Positions 1 through 12,499 of a stretch of DNA of 64,000 nt are shown here, in pieces. A program made the position numbers and the translations under genes. Where the stretch lies: assembly GCA_026686845.1 (NCBI GenBank), contig JAIVEN010000011.1:29560501-29624500 (forward strand), written 5' to 3'. How positions within the stretch are numbered: position 1 is the first letter of the stretch; each line of letters opens with the position of its first letter. The notes beneath the pieces are model-generated. The model had not been told where the DNA came from. It did not search any database and worked only from the letters and a program-made list of their open reading frames with translations. The stretch is from Adenanthera pavonina. Its lineage: Eukaryota > Streptophyta > Magnoliopsida > Fabales > Fabaceae.

Positions 1-474
1 ATCCACAGACCACCTAAAAAGTAAAAACTAAAAACTTAGCACAATTCAACTTTAAACATATTTGAAATCAGGTAGGACCAACCTGGTCAATTGGACTTGT
101 ATTGGTAGCTGTAAGAAAACATCCGCTTTTCTTTTTTTTTAATAAGGGAATACAATATCCTAAGAAAACCCATTTTAAATCTTTTGGGCCTTTTTTTCTT
201 AAACACAAAATGATCAAAGCATGTGAACGCAAATTCTTAGACTGTAGTAAAATATTCCCAAAACATTTATGATGAAACAAACAAAGGAATGTAACGTTCC
301 TCATCATTCCCAGTAATGTAAGATTCTGCAAACCAAACCCCCCCAATATGGTTAGGACCTTTTTATGCTATTATGACCATATAACTATAGTCAACACACC
401 CAATATGGGAGAGATAAGCCTTGCTATGGAACCTCACATAATTCTAATAAAAAATACTATTGCCATTATTGTCA

Positions 475-665
475 CCCCACCACCACCACTTCTACCATTG
501 TTTGCTGCTGCACCAACACCAACACTGCCATTCAATCATCATCATTGCCACTGCTGCCACAGCACAACTATGACCACAATCATAACCTTCACCACTCTGC
601 CACCACTCTCACCATCATCACTAACATCGCCACTATTACCAACTATCACTATCACCACTTCCATG
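475..665 (+). repeat. Degenerate CAC/CAT trinucleotide repeat inside SEC23 intron
   Basis: A stretch rich in CAC, CAT, ACC and CTG triplets. It makes an open frame of His, Thr and Pro on the plus strand that is not a plausible protein. It lies in the SEC23 intron that continues beyond the left edge. Nothing else is recognised in 1-1285. Confidence 0.6.
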
Positions 666-1285
666 TTATGACATGCATTTCATAATATGTTCAGGGGAAA
701 CTATATTTACCAATTTTGTAATCAAGCCCTAGTTCAAAGGGATGAATAGTAGTTCCCCCTACTTTCTATAAATATAGGGTAGGATATTATTTTCATATTA
801 TCAGCATTCACATAATAATATTATGTTATAACATCCAATACATTATATTTTGATGTAACAACCACGTGATAGCGCACAGATTTTTATAATGAATAGCTTA
901 TTCAACTCTATCCAATGCTACCTATAGCATCAGTCCTTATCATATGTGACTCACCAAACAAGGCTTAAGTTCCAATTACAACCACATCATTGGTATATAC
1001 TAAGTTCTTCTTATATGAAAATAGCTACAGGCTAGAAATTTCAAGCTTTCAACACACACTGCATTGAAAAGTACATATCAAAACATGGGAAAAAGAAGTT
1101 AAGAACGAATAAAACCAGATGTAGCAAAACTGAGTCATTTAAATTTAAAAATATTCTACGCCTGACTAAACATGAACAGAGAAAAGTTTTAAAGGCTGAA
1201 GGCAAAGGCAATCATCTGTTAACTTAAAAACCCAGAGAATGCTAAGTATGACAATGAAAAATCAGCTATAAAACAAAATCATTAC

Positions 1286-3315
1286 CTGATCAAGAGCACA
1301 AGCAAAGAGATCTAGTACATGACCTTGATGTACGAGCTGTTTTGCAAGCCCCTCATAGAATTTTACACATTTATGGTAATGTGGCACAGAATCTTTGTCC
1401 AGGTCCTTGTGTGAGCGAATAGGTTCAGATAAACTTTTTGATACAATCTATAATATAAATAGAATCAGATAAGCTTCACTAACAGGTCAAATGTGATAAA
1501 AAATCATACTTATAAATGATACTAGAAGTGCAAAAATCCAAAGGACATATGTAATCTTAGAGTCTTACTAAATACTTTATACTAGGTACAACTATGCGCA
1601 TTTTCTGTCTCTCATGGTAGTTTTATATTTATAGGCACCAAATATAAAATCAACATGTTTTTAGCACTTCTTATTGCTTCAACCTCAATCTTAGAATTAT
1701 AAAGCCTGATGAGGTTCAAACATTTGTGAAATTCAACCAGAAAATTGTAAACAAGGAGGTATGAAGATTATCTTCATATTCACTGAGCCTTGACTAAATC
1801 CAAAATAAATCTTGAGATATCATAATCACCTGACCATTCTTTAATCACTCAGTTATTTGTATAGGAAATACTTAGCAGGTCAATATTTTCATACCAAATG
1901 TGGCATCAAATACGTGACATTCAAGGCCTCCATTTTTGGCAAACAGTTACAAATAATAGTAGCAGCAGCAGTAGCAATAAGAACAACAACAACCACCAAA
2001 TCCCAGGTACTCCACATTCCCTGATGCAAGCATGCCAAACACAGATCCAAAATTCCATGATACTATGCATCCCAATGCAAAAATGCCAGTTTACCTAATA
2101 AATGCCTCCAAGTATACCATATATCATTATCCTGGTACAAAAGATTATCATAAAATTCATAAAATGCATATTAAGCATATTGGCCTTAACTGACTGACAC
2201 AGTAATTTTCCACTCAATCTTAGATAAAGAATACGGAACACATTAATGAGCATGATAAGTTGTCCTTACAGAAGCAGGTCCTTCAGTTGCTGGCCCACCA
2301 ACAAATGCCATTATTCTAGCCCCTGAACCAGGAACACACGCCCCCAACAAACTGGCTGCGATACTCAATGCTGTGCTTGTGCACCTAGCTGGACGCTGAT
2401 CAGCAGGTACAGCCCAAGGATCTTTCTGTAACTCCTCTAACACCTGTTAATTAAATTAAAAAAAAAATCAAAATAGAAAGCCAAATAGAACGGAAGCTAC
2501 ATAAAATTCCCCTCTTTTACTTTTACAGTCAAGTAACCCCATTACCACTAATTCCTCTAAATGGCTCAAACGCAGAGATATTTCATAAGTACCGAATTGA
2601 AAGTGAATTCACAATCAGAGGCAGGCAACAAGAAGCGTGCAATGCTTTCAGAAGATAGTCCATCCCTAGCACCAGCAATAACACCAGTGGTTGGTTTCGG
2701 CTTCCTAGCAAAGAAACTCATCTGCTCAAGAAGCTGGTCCCTAGACATGTCCTTAGACCCTTTGAACACGTATGTCTTGGGAATTTGGCCGAAACCCAAC
2801 TCATGAACATGAACGAAAGTCCCAAAAGTGATCAAACCAACAAGCGAATTATCAGGTAAGAGCTCAATCGCCTGCAACAAAGCAGACTTCAAGAAAGCCA
2901 TTTCCTCCTCAATTATGCTGGTATCAACAACAAACATGAAAACAGGTGGAATAGAAGTCACTTCCCCGGGAGTCTCATACTCGATCGTTGTGTACTGAGG
3001 GAAGAGTTCGGCGGGAAGATTTTCATCGGAGATGGAAGCATAATGAGGGGGGAAGTGATTGCGCTGAAAGCAGAAAGGGCATATCCAGATCTTGGCAGCG
3101 AAATCGACTACGCAAAAGGGATTTAGGATGGCACGGCAAGTGCGGCAACGGAGGGGGGAGTAAGGGAGGACGGGCATGTTGGGGAAGTGCTTGATCGGAG
3201 TGTATATGGCGGAGACCGGAACGACGCAGTTTATGGCTTCTTGCTTAGTGCCTGGGATCACATTCCAGGGCATTCGAACGCCATCTTGCGCTTCTAAATC
3301 AAGGAATTCCGCCAT
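1286..3315 (-). CDS. SEC23: SEC23 COPII coat protein, N-terminal part (3 exons, runs off left edge)
   Basis: SEC23 is the inner-coat subunit of COPII vesicles. With SEC24 it binds SAR1-GTP at ER exit sites and acts as its GTPase activator. Three phase-0 exons read on the minus strand: 2593-3315 (241 codons), 2270-2443 (58) and 1286-1447 (54), all with GT/AG borders. Exon 1 starts MAEFLDLEAQDGVRMPWNVI. A Sec23/24 zinc finger follows, with Cys57, Cys60, Cys79 and Cys82, then the start of the trunk (vWA-like) domain from about residue 120 (PPVFMFVVDTS). Exon 2 has LLGACVPGSGARIMAFVGGP and exon 3 has RSHKDLDKD and LVHQGHVLDLF, all typical of the family. About 353 of the usual roughly 760-800 residues are present. 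The next exon was not found in 1-1285, so that stretch is intron. The frame stays open for 56 codons upstream of 3315, but the conserved N-terminus supports the start at 3315. No break is seen. Confidence 0.95.
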
Positions 3316-5029
3316 GGGATTCAATGAGGCTCTTCCCTGTACGTGGAAGGGAGGGAGGGATCGATTACGAGGCTTGCGTTCACTCACTGGGGAAAGGGAC
3401 GAATCAAAGAAGAAAAATACAAGGTAGTGTGGAGAGCTCTCGAGGAGCAAGGCTGACGCATACCAGAAACGCTGGACTAACAAATTATTAGTTTATTACT
3501 AAAACCAAATAGAAAATAGTCACATACATGGTTACAGGCTCAAAGTAAAAATTGATTTATAAGTCAAAAGTAAAATATATATTTATCTATATAAATAATG
3601 ATTTGATAAAAATTAATTTAAGGAATTTGAAGTATTTTAACATAAATTCAATATTATTTGATAAAAATCTTTTTTATTAGATTTATTAATATATAATTGT
3701 CTCTTAATAATTTTGTCGAGCCACATAAATAATAATTATGCATTTGAAAATCATTAACGATGAATTTTAATTTTAATAGTTTAAAAGGACAACATCATCA
3801 TTTTAATTTTAATGTGTGTGTGTGTATAATGATTTGGGTTTTTTACATTTTAGAGTTTCCACCTTATGTTAATAACTCAAACGTGGTGAGTTTCTTTGTT
3901 GTTGTTGGCCATTTCTTTAATGCTCCTAATTACACTTATAAATATTTTTTATCTAAAATATAAATTTTATTTAACTAATTACATAAAAATAAGAAAAACA
4001 TATTTTTACTTAGTAAATTTATTAAAAAAATATTATTTCTAATAGCATCCTATTTAATATAATATATTTAAAATTTATTATTTTTCTTATATTTAATTAT
4101 AAATAAGGATAAAATAGAAAAAATATTTGATATCTTAAAAATTATTAAATAAGACTTATATTTTGGATTAAAAAAATTTTTTTAAAGGAAACTTATATTT
4201 TAGATAAAAAAAAAGTATAATTTTACAACATATTAAAAATAAAAAAAATAATTTTACAGAAACTTTTAAAAAACAAATAAATAAGAGCCCGCTCATTTTT
4301 GGCCCCAATATGTAGCTGTTGCGGAAAGAGAATGCGCACCATATGCATATTTCATCTTGACCAGTCAGATGTAATGTGAACGGTACATGTTTTACTATTT
4401 TACATTTATAAAATAAAATATTATTGTTTTGTATAACTTGATAATTACAATATTAATATTATTTTATGTGCTGTATCATTTAAAATAAAAATATTACTAA
4501 AATTTCATTAAAAAAAATTAAAAGATCTGAACCATCTAAATCTTATTTGAACCATCCAAATGTGCACATCTCTAGAAATATGTATTAGATCCATTTCCAG
4601 GTTAGCAGTAATTCAATGTATATCAAACCAATCAATCTACATGATTAAATTTAAATCCAATTCTCAACTTTCTCAACTCATTTTTTTCTCTCTGATAATA
4701 TTAAAAAATTTTATTTTGCTCATTTTTCACATGACTTGACTCAACCAAACTTAATATGATCAAGGTGGATCAATCTCACCTTTTGCGTTCCTGTCGAATC
4801 CTAGATAGAACATGAGAGCTGGACAAGTTTGATTACCTTCACTATTTTAGTATTCTCAAAATAATTTTGTGAAGTTATTTTTTAGAATAAGTTTTGAAAA
4901 TAAGAAAATAAAAAAAAAATTTTGAATAATTTTTTTTAAATCTTACCTTAAAACAAAAAAAAATTGAAAATATCATATTAAAACACTTTTAAGGACTAAT
5001 ATAGACAATAGTAGTGGACAAGAGAGGTC

Positions 5030-5440
5030 GGTGACAATTGGTGGTGATAGATAATATTTGGCGGTGGTCAACTAGCAAGTAATGGTTTACAGTGATTAGT
5101 GGTTGTTAATGATAGTTGGTGATGGTTAACAATGATTGACAATAATCAATGATAGTTAGTGGTGGTTAGTAGTGGTTGGTAGTGATTTTGGTAGTTAGTA
5201 GTGATTTGTGGTGGTTGATAGTGGTAAGTGATGCTTAGCTGTGGTCAATGGTGGTTGGTAGTAATTGATGATGATCAATAGTGGTTAATGATAATCGATG
5301 ATGGTTGGCGGTGGTTGGCAGAAGTCAATAACAATTGACGAAGTCAACAGTGGTCAGAAGTGATTGGTGGTGACTGATGAAAAATAGTGATAATCAACAG
5401 TTATTAGTATTGGTCAGCAATAATCAATAATGGTGAATGT
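5030..5440. repeat. Degenerate GGTGGTTAGTAGTGATT-type minisatellite
   Basis: About 400 bp of loosely repeated words such as GGTGGTT, AGTAGTGATT and AATGGTTGG on the plus strand, with drifting period. It looks like an old expanded trinucleotide-like repeat (GTGGTTAGT). No coding potential. Confidence 0.7.
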
Positions 5441-5646
5441 GAACAAAAATAGAAAATAAAAACAAAAATTTCTTTGGATTGTTTTTATTTTCTTGTTTTA
5501 AAAACAAAAAAAAGGCATAAATTTTTAACATAAGTAAATAAAAAATACATACCAAAACAAAATTTTTTTCTTTTGTTTTTAAAAATTAAAAACAGAAATC
5601 AAACATGCCCTATGAGCTTTGCTTCAATTATTAACACTGGTTTCAA

Positions 5647-5647
<1 letters not shown>

Positions 5648-5687
<40 letters not shown>
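5648..5687. repeat. (ATT)n microsatellite
   Basis: Thirteen uninterrupted ATT units directly visible in the sequence. Confidence 0.95.
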
Positions 5688-5688
<1 letters not shown>

Positions 5689-6187
5689 AAATACATAGGC
5701 TTCAATATGATTTTTATTTCTAGCAAATTTACATGTGTTATGGTATGGGTTTTTGTGTTAAGACTTACTAAGCTTTCTCCATTACTGAAACTCAATATCT
5801 TCCTTAAGTGAATTTTATTGATAAAAATGTCTATTTTTCATTGTTTGAATTTTTTTGGTCACCTTTCATGGTTTGCAATTTAAAAAAATTAATCTTGAAT
5901 TTTAAAAATTTAACTGGACTTTTGTCGAGAAAAAAAAAACTAACAATTATAATCCAAACCACTAAAGTTGAATTGCATCAGTTCAATTATCATCAATTTC
6001 ATTGGATTTGATTAATAAATTTTGTAATCAACTAATCAAATTCGTTTTACTAATTGGATAATGAATCCAAATCAATTAACATTTTCACTGAATCTACCTC
6101 TCCCTCCTCGTCCTCCTCACCGCTAGAGGGTGAGCTCACTCCTGTTAATATGAATTCAGATATCCATCACATCCCACATCCTTAGTT

Positions 6188-6304
6188 ATGTGCAAGATGC
6201 ACATCTAATATAAATCAGATTTAGATGGTTCGCAATTTTTTTTAAACAAATAACTAATAAAATCTGAACCATCTATTCATCTAAATGTCTTGCCTGCACA
6301 TGGA
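6188..6304. repeat. Short inverted-repeat element (MITE-like hairpin)
   Basis: The left arm GTGCAAGATGCACATCT is mirrored by a right arm whose reverse complement begins ATGTGCAGGCAAGACATTT. Internal words AGATGGTTC and GAACCATCT pair as well. A related arrangement of GAACCATCTAAAT words lies near 4530-4565. The family is not identified. Confidence 0.35.
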
Positions 6305-6619
6305 TCGCAATATAATCAACAGAATCATTATACAGTGAAAAAATGCAGCAAATAACTCAATTAATAAAAATTAAAAGGGCTACAGTGCCTGGGATTAACC
6401 TAAACGTATAACAAAATGCATCAAGACAAGGTACTTATTCAATCAACCATCACACTAGCAACAATGGAGAGTTAGATAATAGCAAAAGTTGCAAATGCTC
6501 ACAGTTGGTGATGATTTTGGCTATGTTTGTTTTTCCATTACAGAAAGAAAAGGAGCTCTCTGGGAGAGTTGGAAGAAAACGCGTTTGCGTTTGCCCAAGC
6601 TGAAATACAAACACTTCCT

Positions 6620-9600
6620 TTAAGATTGTCCTCTGGTCTTCTTTTCCCACCATTCCATAAACTTCACTTGTGCAGTGGAGGTTTCTAACCTATAAAGTTG
6701 AAGCGCGTGATTTGCAATTTCATGGCCAAATGTCCACCCAAACACACCCCCGGCAAGAAAAGACAGTCCTGCACCTGTTGGTTATGGTAGAAGAAAGAAT
6801 AATGAAAGTTAATAATGAAAATGCAAGTATTACCACTCAAATGGTTGAAACTTTTTTAGAAAGTTTCAACTTATTTCATTGCATATCAATAGTAATTAAC
6901 TTAGAGTTTAAAATTTCAACTGCCAAAATGAGTAGTTGAAAAAAAGGGGAATTGACAGTTAAAATAAGACCCTTAAATTAATTATAACTAAGGACCTTAA
7001 AAATAAAATATTTTTTAAAAAATCATAGAAATAAATTGTTATTAATGCTTCTTAAAGTTATCACCCATAATCCTTAACATTACAGTTCAATTTTCTCAAT
7101 ATTACAAAGATCTTTGAAGGACCATAAAAGTAAGTTTCCAGTTCCACTTATACTCCCTAAACTTACTACTTCCACTCCCCAAAGTTATAAATTGATCTCT
7201 CCAATATTGCAAGGACGTTTTGAATATGTTACTTATTTTGGATGAAAATACCATTACAACATCTAGGAGATCAAGTTATAAATTTAGGAAGCTTGAGTGG
7301 TAATTTAAGAAACTGCTAATGGTAACTTATTTCTATGGTCTGTGAGAGAAATTTTAATTTTAAGGTCTTCAACTGTCATTAATATAAGAGGTTCTTTGCT
7401 GCACTTTCCCTTAAAAATTTGCTATTCTAAAATTACTAGAAGAGGATAAAAACAAGGGAAATGACAGTTAAATACACTTGACTTATATTAATGACACTTA
7501 AATACTTTAAAAATCAAAATTCTTCTTAACAATCATAGAAAAAGTTACTATTGGTGTTTATTAAAGTTAACACTCATGTTTCATGAAGTTACAGCCTGAT
7601 CTTCCAGATGTTATAAGAGTGTTTTCATGTAGAGGCAGTAACAAATTAAAAACATTCTTATAACATCAAGAAGAACAAATTGTACCATTAGGGAGCATGA
7701 GTGATAACTTTAGGAAGCAGAAGGAATAACATACTTCTATGGTCGTTAAGAGGTCCTTGTAACATTGGAAAGATAAAGTAGTAACTTTAAGAAGCATAAG
7801 TAGTTGAAAGGAATTTTATTTTTTTATGGTTCTTAACAATCATAAATATAAGTTATGGGTCCTCAACTATCATTTCCCCAAAAAACAAATTTCCATCATC
7901 TAAAAGCAAAATGTTGCAGAAAGGCGTCAGCAGTAGTAAAGTGGCACACTACCATGCAAACTCCTCGAATATTTGTAAGCAAAACCTGCAGTAGATAATG
8001 CTCCAACAACACTTCCTGTGATGCTATAGGTCGCTGCTTCTCTTGCAGTTTTCAGCTAAAATGATAGTAAAGAAAAAACATAAACTTTAAACTCAATTCT
8101 CTGCACAAACAGAAACTAAAAAAATGTTCCAGCAGGCAATTGTCTTTATTCAGAGAAATACATTCAACAAATACTGCATACAACAAAATCATTAATAATT
8201 AACTTCAATAACCGTTTTACCCAAAAAAAAGAAAAAAGGAGAAAAAAAATTTAATAACAGCATACTGAAAAGAGATTTAGAAACCAAAAAGAAGAAGACC
8301 AACTGCACGTGTTTCACCCATTTTCAAGTGCGAGTTTGAAGCTTTACCAAACCTAAACTCTTAAAATTGTCCAAATTCAAAGTTAACATGAAAATCTTAA
8401 CAACCATTCTAAGAATAACTACTTAATCTATCTATACCAACACAGCTGAAGTCCTAATATCTTCAAAAGCAAATCATTCCACAGATCATGCTATACATTA
8501 TTGACTCTAAATACTTAACAACCCAGCAACTCAACTCCAAAGACTAAGATATATTAGAAAGGATGAGGTGATTTATCAATAAAATGCTACATGTCTCGAT
8601 AAGAAGAAGAAGAAGAAGAAGATGATGATGATAACCTTTAGCCTCTTAGTTGTAAGTAATTTGAACTAAGAAATAGTTTCGAAATTTCTAACTACTGCAC
8701 TTAACTAATGTTCATCATAACTCACAACATGTATCTTAAGATATCTTCACCATCCATGGGTGAAGGCAAAGCCAACCTTGAAAACTAAAATATATCATGT
8801 GAACCAGAGTTCCCTGAAGTTTGAAGTCCAAATCAAAAGATTGTAGAAGTTTGTCAAACAAAGGTCATTATAATTCAAATTAGTCTCCGTAGACGAGGAG
8901 TTATAAATGACCTGTCCATATTCACATTACTAATAGAAATTACAAATATTACACTACTACTTACCTAATTACATTGTCATCTAGATCCAAAAAACTAGAA
9001 ACAAAAGCAAACCATAGATCCGTCATCAAACCATTTCTGTATTCCAATGATGCACTAGATGATAAAATTCCAATCATAATTTAACACATTTGATACAACA
9101 TGTATGCAATTAAAAATGTCAGACACAGACAACAACACTATTAATAATAAATGAATACCAAAATGAGCTCCCAGATGTAGGAAGCTTACAGTTATGTACT
9201 ATATATCAAAAGGACACAAATTCCTCTTTTCCACTTACAGAAACGATTATCTTTCTCCAAATCCAGATAGGAGAATCATGACTCTTGACTCTTCAGGTGT
9301 TTAATCAAGTAAATATTTCCTTCAATTTCTAATCAATTCTCCTTATCGAGACAGAATTGTTGTACATTATAAACTCATTCAGAATTCTAGAGTCCCCCTG
9401 AGGTTAAGATGTTTTGATAGAAACTGAATAGGATTAACACTAATCATGCCCGAAAAGGTCCTTTTTCTCAATATTGTATCATTTTATAAATAGTTCAAAA
9501 ACAGCTGCACCCTTTATTACTGTCCAGCATCTTTTCAGCGGAGTAAATTGTCCAGAGATTTTGGAAACATTGGGTGTATCCTCAAACATTGGAAGGGTTA

Positions 9601-10387
9601 AGTTTATAAGGTTTGGAATGAAAAAAGAAGCTAAAGCACAGTACCAATTTGCAATATTTGTACTGTTAGGACCCACTTGGTTGGAGAGGAAGGCTTGAAA
9701 TTTTAAGGATCTTTCTTTGTCTTTGGCATTGCCATCTTGTGGGAAAGAAAAGCATTCGAGTCCTCAGTGAGGTGTTCTGCACATGTTAATTTTTAAAAAA
9801 GACTTCTTTTCTTGTTACTCTTTGTTGTTGATGTTCCTTTCAAAGAGTCTGATTGACCTCTCATAAAAAACAAAAAAGAGTCTTATTGACCTCCTTTGTA
9901 ACAATCTTTTTCCTCAGAAAACATAGATTTTTTTTTTGTAACTATCTTCTTCCTCAGTAAAACATAGAAATTTTTTTCTAACAGGGAAATGAAAAAGGAT
10001 AGATGACATGAAATTTCAACAATAGAAGATAGATGAATATCCCAGGGATAAGCAGAAAACAGTGTAACAATAGCAGGACATGATGTCGAGAACATATTAA
10101 CTACCTCGAATGCCAAAATGTCAAAAAAAAACCTGACAAAGTTACATCAGTAGTAGATAGAGAACCATATAAATAGAGAAAAGTAGAAGATAAATTCTTA
10201 CTACAGGTCCATGAATAGGGTCAGAAGCAATGAACTCCTCAACATCAGAATTAGACCAAGGGGGGAGGGTCCTATCAGGCTTAATGAACCTGGTATAGTT
10301 GTCGATAAATGAGAACCTTTCCGACCAAAATTCTCTGAAGCCTTCCCAGTGCTTCTTAAAAAAGTTTTGTGAGGAAGAATCTTCCAT
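6620..10387 (-). CDS. SDH6: Succinate dehydrogenase subunit 6 (plant complex II, SDH6), complete
   Basis: SDH6 is a plant-specific small subunit of mitochondrial complex II (succinate:ubiquinone oxidoreductase) in the inner membrane. Three coding exons on the minus strand join in frame: 10202-10387 (62 codons), 7953-8055 (103 bp, phase 0 to 1) and 6620-6774 (155 bp, to a TAA), giving 147 aa, about the family's size. Exon 1 carries HWEGFREFWSERFSF, then SDVEEFIASDPIHGP. Exon 2 has LKTAREAA and a small-residue hydrophobic stretch (about residues 72-89). Exon 3 has GVFGWTFGHEIANHALQLYR and ends VKFMEWWEKKTRGQS. The two glycine-rich stretches (about 72-89 and 98-113) are the likely membrane segments. 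The ATG lies 2 nt after a splice acceptor (CTACCAG/AG), so the 5' UTR contains an intron. The second coding intron carries two inverted-repeat elements. No disabling change was seen. Confidence 0.9.
6945..7412. mobile_element. Inverted-repeat element in SDH6 intron, copy 1
   Basis: It begins AGGGGAATTGACAGTT and ends in GCACTTTCCCTT. Internal words of the left half recur inverted in the right half (AAGTTATCACCC against GAGTGGTAATTT). It is related to the adjacent copy 2. It lies wholly inside the intron between SDH6 coding exons 2 and 3. The superfamily is not clear; non-autonomous and without an ORF. Confidence 0.45.
7454..7879. mobile_element. Inverted-repeat element in SDH6 intron, copy 2
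   Basis: It begins AAGGGAAATGACAGTTAA and ends CCTCAACTATCATTTCCCC, whose reverse complement GGGGAAATGATAGTTGAGG matches the left end. The interior shows the same inverted words as copy 1 (TAAAGTTAACACTCATG against CATGAGTGATAACTTTA). No ORF. Confidence 0.55.
8598..8630. repeat. (GAA)n(GAT)n microsatellite in SDH6 intron
   Basis: A run of AAG triplets followed by ATG triplets, in the intron between coding exons 1 and 2 of SDH6. The rest of that intron (8056-10201) shows no recognised feature. Confidence 0.85.
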
Positions 10388-10806
10388 CTCTGGTAGAGAA
10401 ATTAAAACAAAACATGAAAATACTGGATAAAAACAATAGATAAAGAACCTTAACATCCAACATATGAGACGCTATAAAGTACCAAGAAGCTAACCACGGA
10501 GCCTATGTTCCATATACCACTAAAACAACTTAGCAAGGAAAGACATCCGCTATAGCGAATGGAAAATGCCTGAACCAAAAACTTTTCAACTAAGAATCCC
10601 ATCAAATGTCAGCCAAAGAACAAGAAAATCTTCACGATCATCAGGGCATACGTAAGCAGACAACCATACCTAGAACTCCCATAAAGATCAGAAAATTAAC
10701 TTCCAAATACCAACATTTCAACAGATAGGTACACACAACAGTAGCTCTATCAGTACCCAGAGTAAAAATCCATTGGGCAAAGAACATTCTCCTAGATTTA
10801 TTGAAA

Positions 10807-11067
10807 TCAATTACCACATCCAACAAATCCTAAATCAGTTCCATGCTTAAGCCATGTATCGGAATCATTTTTAGACTTAAACTCAGAAGGCAATCCAAGA
10901 CCGCCAGAATGCACAGCAAAAATATTAGCACATGCTGAAAATTTGAAATCGAGAAATTGTCGCACTCTGAAACGATAGAGAGACGACGGCGTGGTTTTAG
11001 AAAGAGAAGGAGAAAGCGTACTGCTCGAGAGCGACTGCGGTAAGTAGTAGCTCCGATTTGGATTTCT
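10807..11067 (-). other. Met-less open frame / possible 5' exon upstream of SDH6
   Basis: The minus strand stays open for 86 codons between an upstream TAG and a TGA, with no ATG at its head. Its first half is Ser/Thr/Leu/Arg-rich (SSTLSPSLSKTTPSSLYR), like an organelle presequence. Its second half reads HSGGLGLPSEFKSKNDSD and TWLKHGTDLGF. An acceptor TTTTCAG before 10934 and a donor GTAATT after 10815 would define a 120-bp exon ending in phase 1. The SDH6 exon begins AG-ATG after its acceptor, so joining would be in frame. I do not recognise a family. It may be 5' UTR of SDH6, an alternative first exon, or a relic exon of another gene. Confidence 0.35.
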
Positions 11068-11227
11068 CTATCGTCAGAAACGAACTTCAACGATCCTACG
11101 CCGCCGCCGGAGCTGGCGAAGTGCTTTTATGTGCTTAAAAATGCGATTTTTAAACTTTAATTGATTAATTAATTAATTTAAAAAGTGCCTTCGGACCTAG
11201 TATCTTCTTATTTAGTTCTTACCATCA

Positions 11228-11250
11228 AATATATATATATATATATAGAT
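11228..11250. repeat. (TA)n microsatellite
   Basis: A run of TA dinucleotides in the spacer upstream of SDH6. Confidence 0.85.
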
Positions 11251-11845
11251 AGTATTTATTATAGCAAGAATGGGTGTGTAAGTATATATACATTGTTGTC
11301 TCTTAATATTTTGGCTATTATTTTTTTTTGGTGATTCACTATTTGTTGAGTAGTTCTTTCTAAGAAAGAAAGAAAGCTATATATCAGTATCATTTTGGTT
11401 TTAAGGTTTCTTAATATTTACTATGATCTCATTGCCCCAAAAATATTATTTTTTCAATATGCTTATAAAAAATTAAAAAAATGGCAACAACTGATTTACA
11501 TCATTAGGTACTACACTAAAATTTATTGGCTTCACTCAATTGAAGCAAGGGACCCTACAAAGAAACTATTCATGCTTAGTCCTCATTTTTGTTGGTGGGT
11601 TCATGGATTTGACTTACATGTGACATTTTTTTTTTTTGCCAAGGACTTACATGTGACATTGGTATCTGCATTTTAGAAAGAATTTAAAATTAATATGCAC
11701 ATACAAATTACAAACTTTCAATTAAATATAAATAAATAAACATACCTATAAAAATGGAGCTGACAATGTTATTGGTGAAGATGAAGCCTAGACTATATTA
11801 TCATCTAAATATTCATGAACATGACATTGTTAGAGCATTGATGCC

Positions 11846-11918
11846 AGCAAGGGCGGACCTACATGTAGCATCCTGGGGCAGCTACCCCCACAATTTATTT
11901 TGTACTTACTTAATATTG

Positions 11919-11952
<34 letters not shown>

Positions 11953-12419
11953 GTGCAATGTTTATTAAATGCCCTCAATCTTTCAGTACATATTTTTCTT
12001 AGTGCTATTGAACTTTTTTAATTTTTTTCTTCTATTATAATTCTTCATTTGCAATAAAATTTAGATGTATATTTAATGATATTTTTGTCTCTTAGTTATG
12101 CAATTAATTGTGATTATATTGATTTTGGTTCTATGTTTAAGTAATGGAAAAAATTTAAAAGAAAATCTACATTATCAACAATTAAATGACAAAGATGGAA
12201 TATTGTTCACTAAAAAAAAGTTTAGAATATGATTTGGAAAAGCTTTATGATGATAATCATGTTTTAAGGTTAAAGATTTCATATTATCATCCGTATGATA
12301 AAAATGAAATTAAGAAATATTATCTACAAAAGGATCCCTGTCAACTAAAAGAGGTAATTTTTCATAAAAACAATATACATACATGTCCCCAGAGCAAAAA
12401 ATTTCTAGGTCTGCCACTG
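11846..12419. mobile_element. hAT-like MITE or decayed hAT end pair
   Basis: The left end CAAGGGCGGACCTACATG and the right end, read inverted as CAGTGGCAGACCTAGAAA, match the plant hAT terminal type (CAGGGGCGGACCTA). About 570 bp with no transposase. The interior is AT-rich and includes a compound (AT)n(AC)n microsatellite at 11919-11952. No clear 8-bp target duplication was found, so the exact ends are uncertain. Confidence 0.5.
11919..11952. repeat. Compound (AT)n(AC)n microsatellite
   Basis: Uninterrupted AT units followed by AC units, directly visible. Confidence 0.95.
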
Positions 12420-12499
12420 CATTTATTAATATTATTGAATTGAGATTAAATAGGTAAATATATCTGTAAAGATGAATTTGAAGAAGGTATTGACACTTG

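Larger units (their letters stand above)
3316..6619. other. AT-rich intergenic spacer between SEC23 5' end and SDH6 3' end
   Basis: The promoter and 5' UTR of SEC23 must lie in the first part (minus strand, right of 3315), but no defined element can be assigned. The rest is AT-rich with short repeats listed separately. No gene was seen. Confidence 0.6.

Noticed and set aside
348..671. 107-codon plus-strand frame rich in His, Pro and Thr
   Set aside because: It comes from a CAC/CAT repeat within a SEC23 intron. Composition is repeat-driven.
2561..3427. Plus-strand open frames across SEC23 exon 1
   Set aside because: Antisense shadows of a well supported coding exon.
3316..3483. 56-codon in-frame extension upstream of the SEC23 start
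   Set aside because: The conserved family N-terminus begins at 3315. The upstream residues (Phe-rich, low complexity) look like translated 5' UTR.
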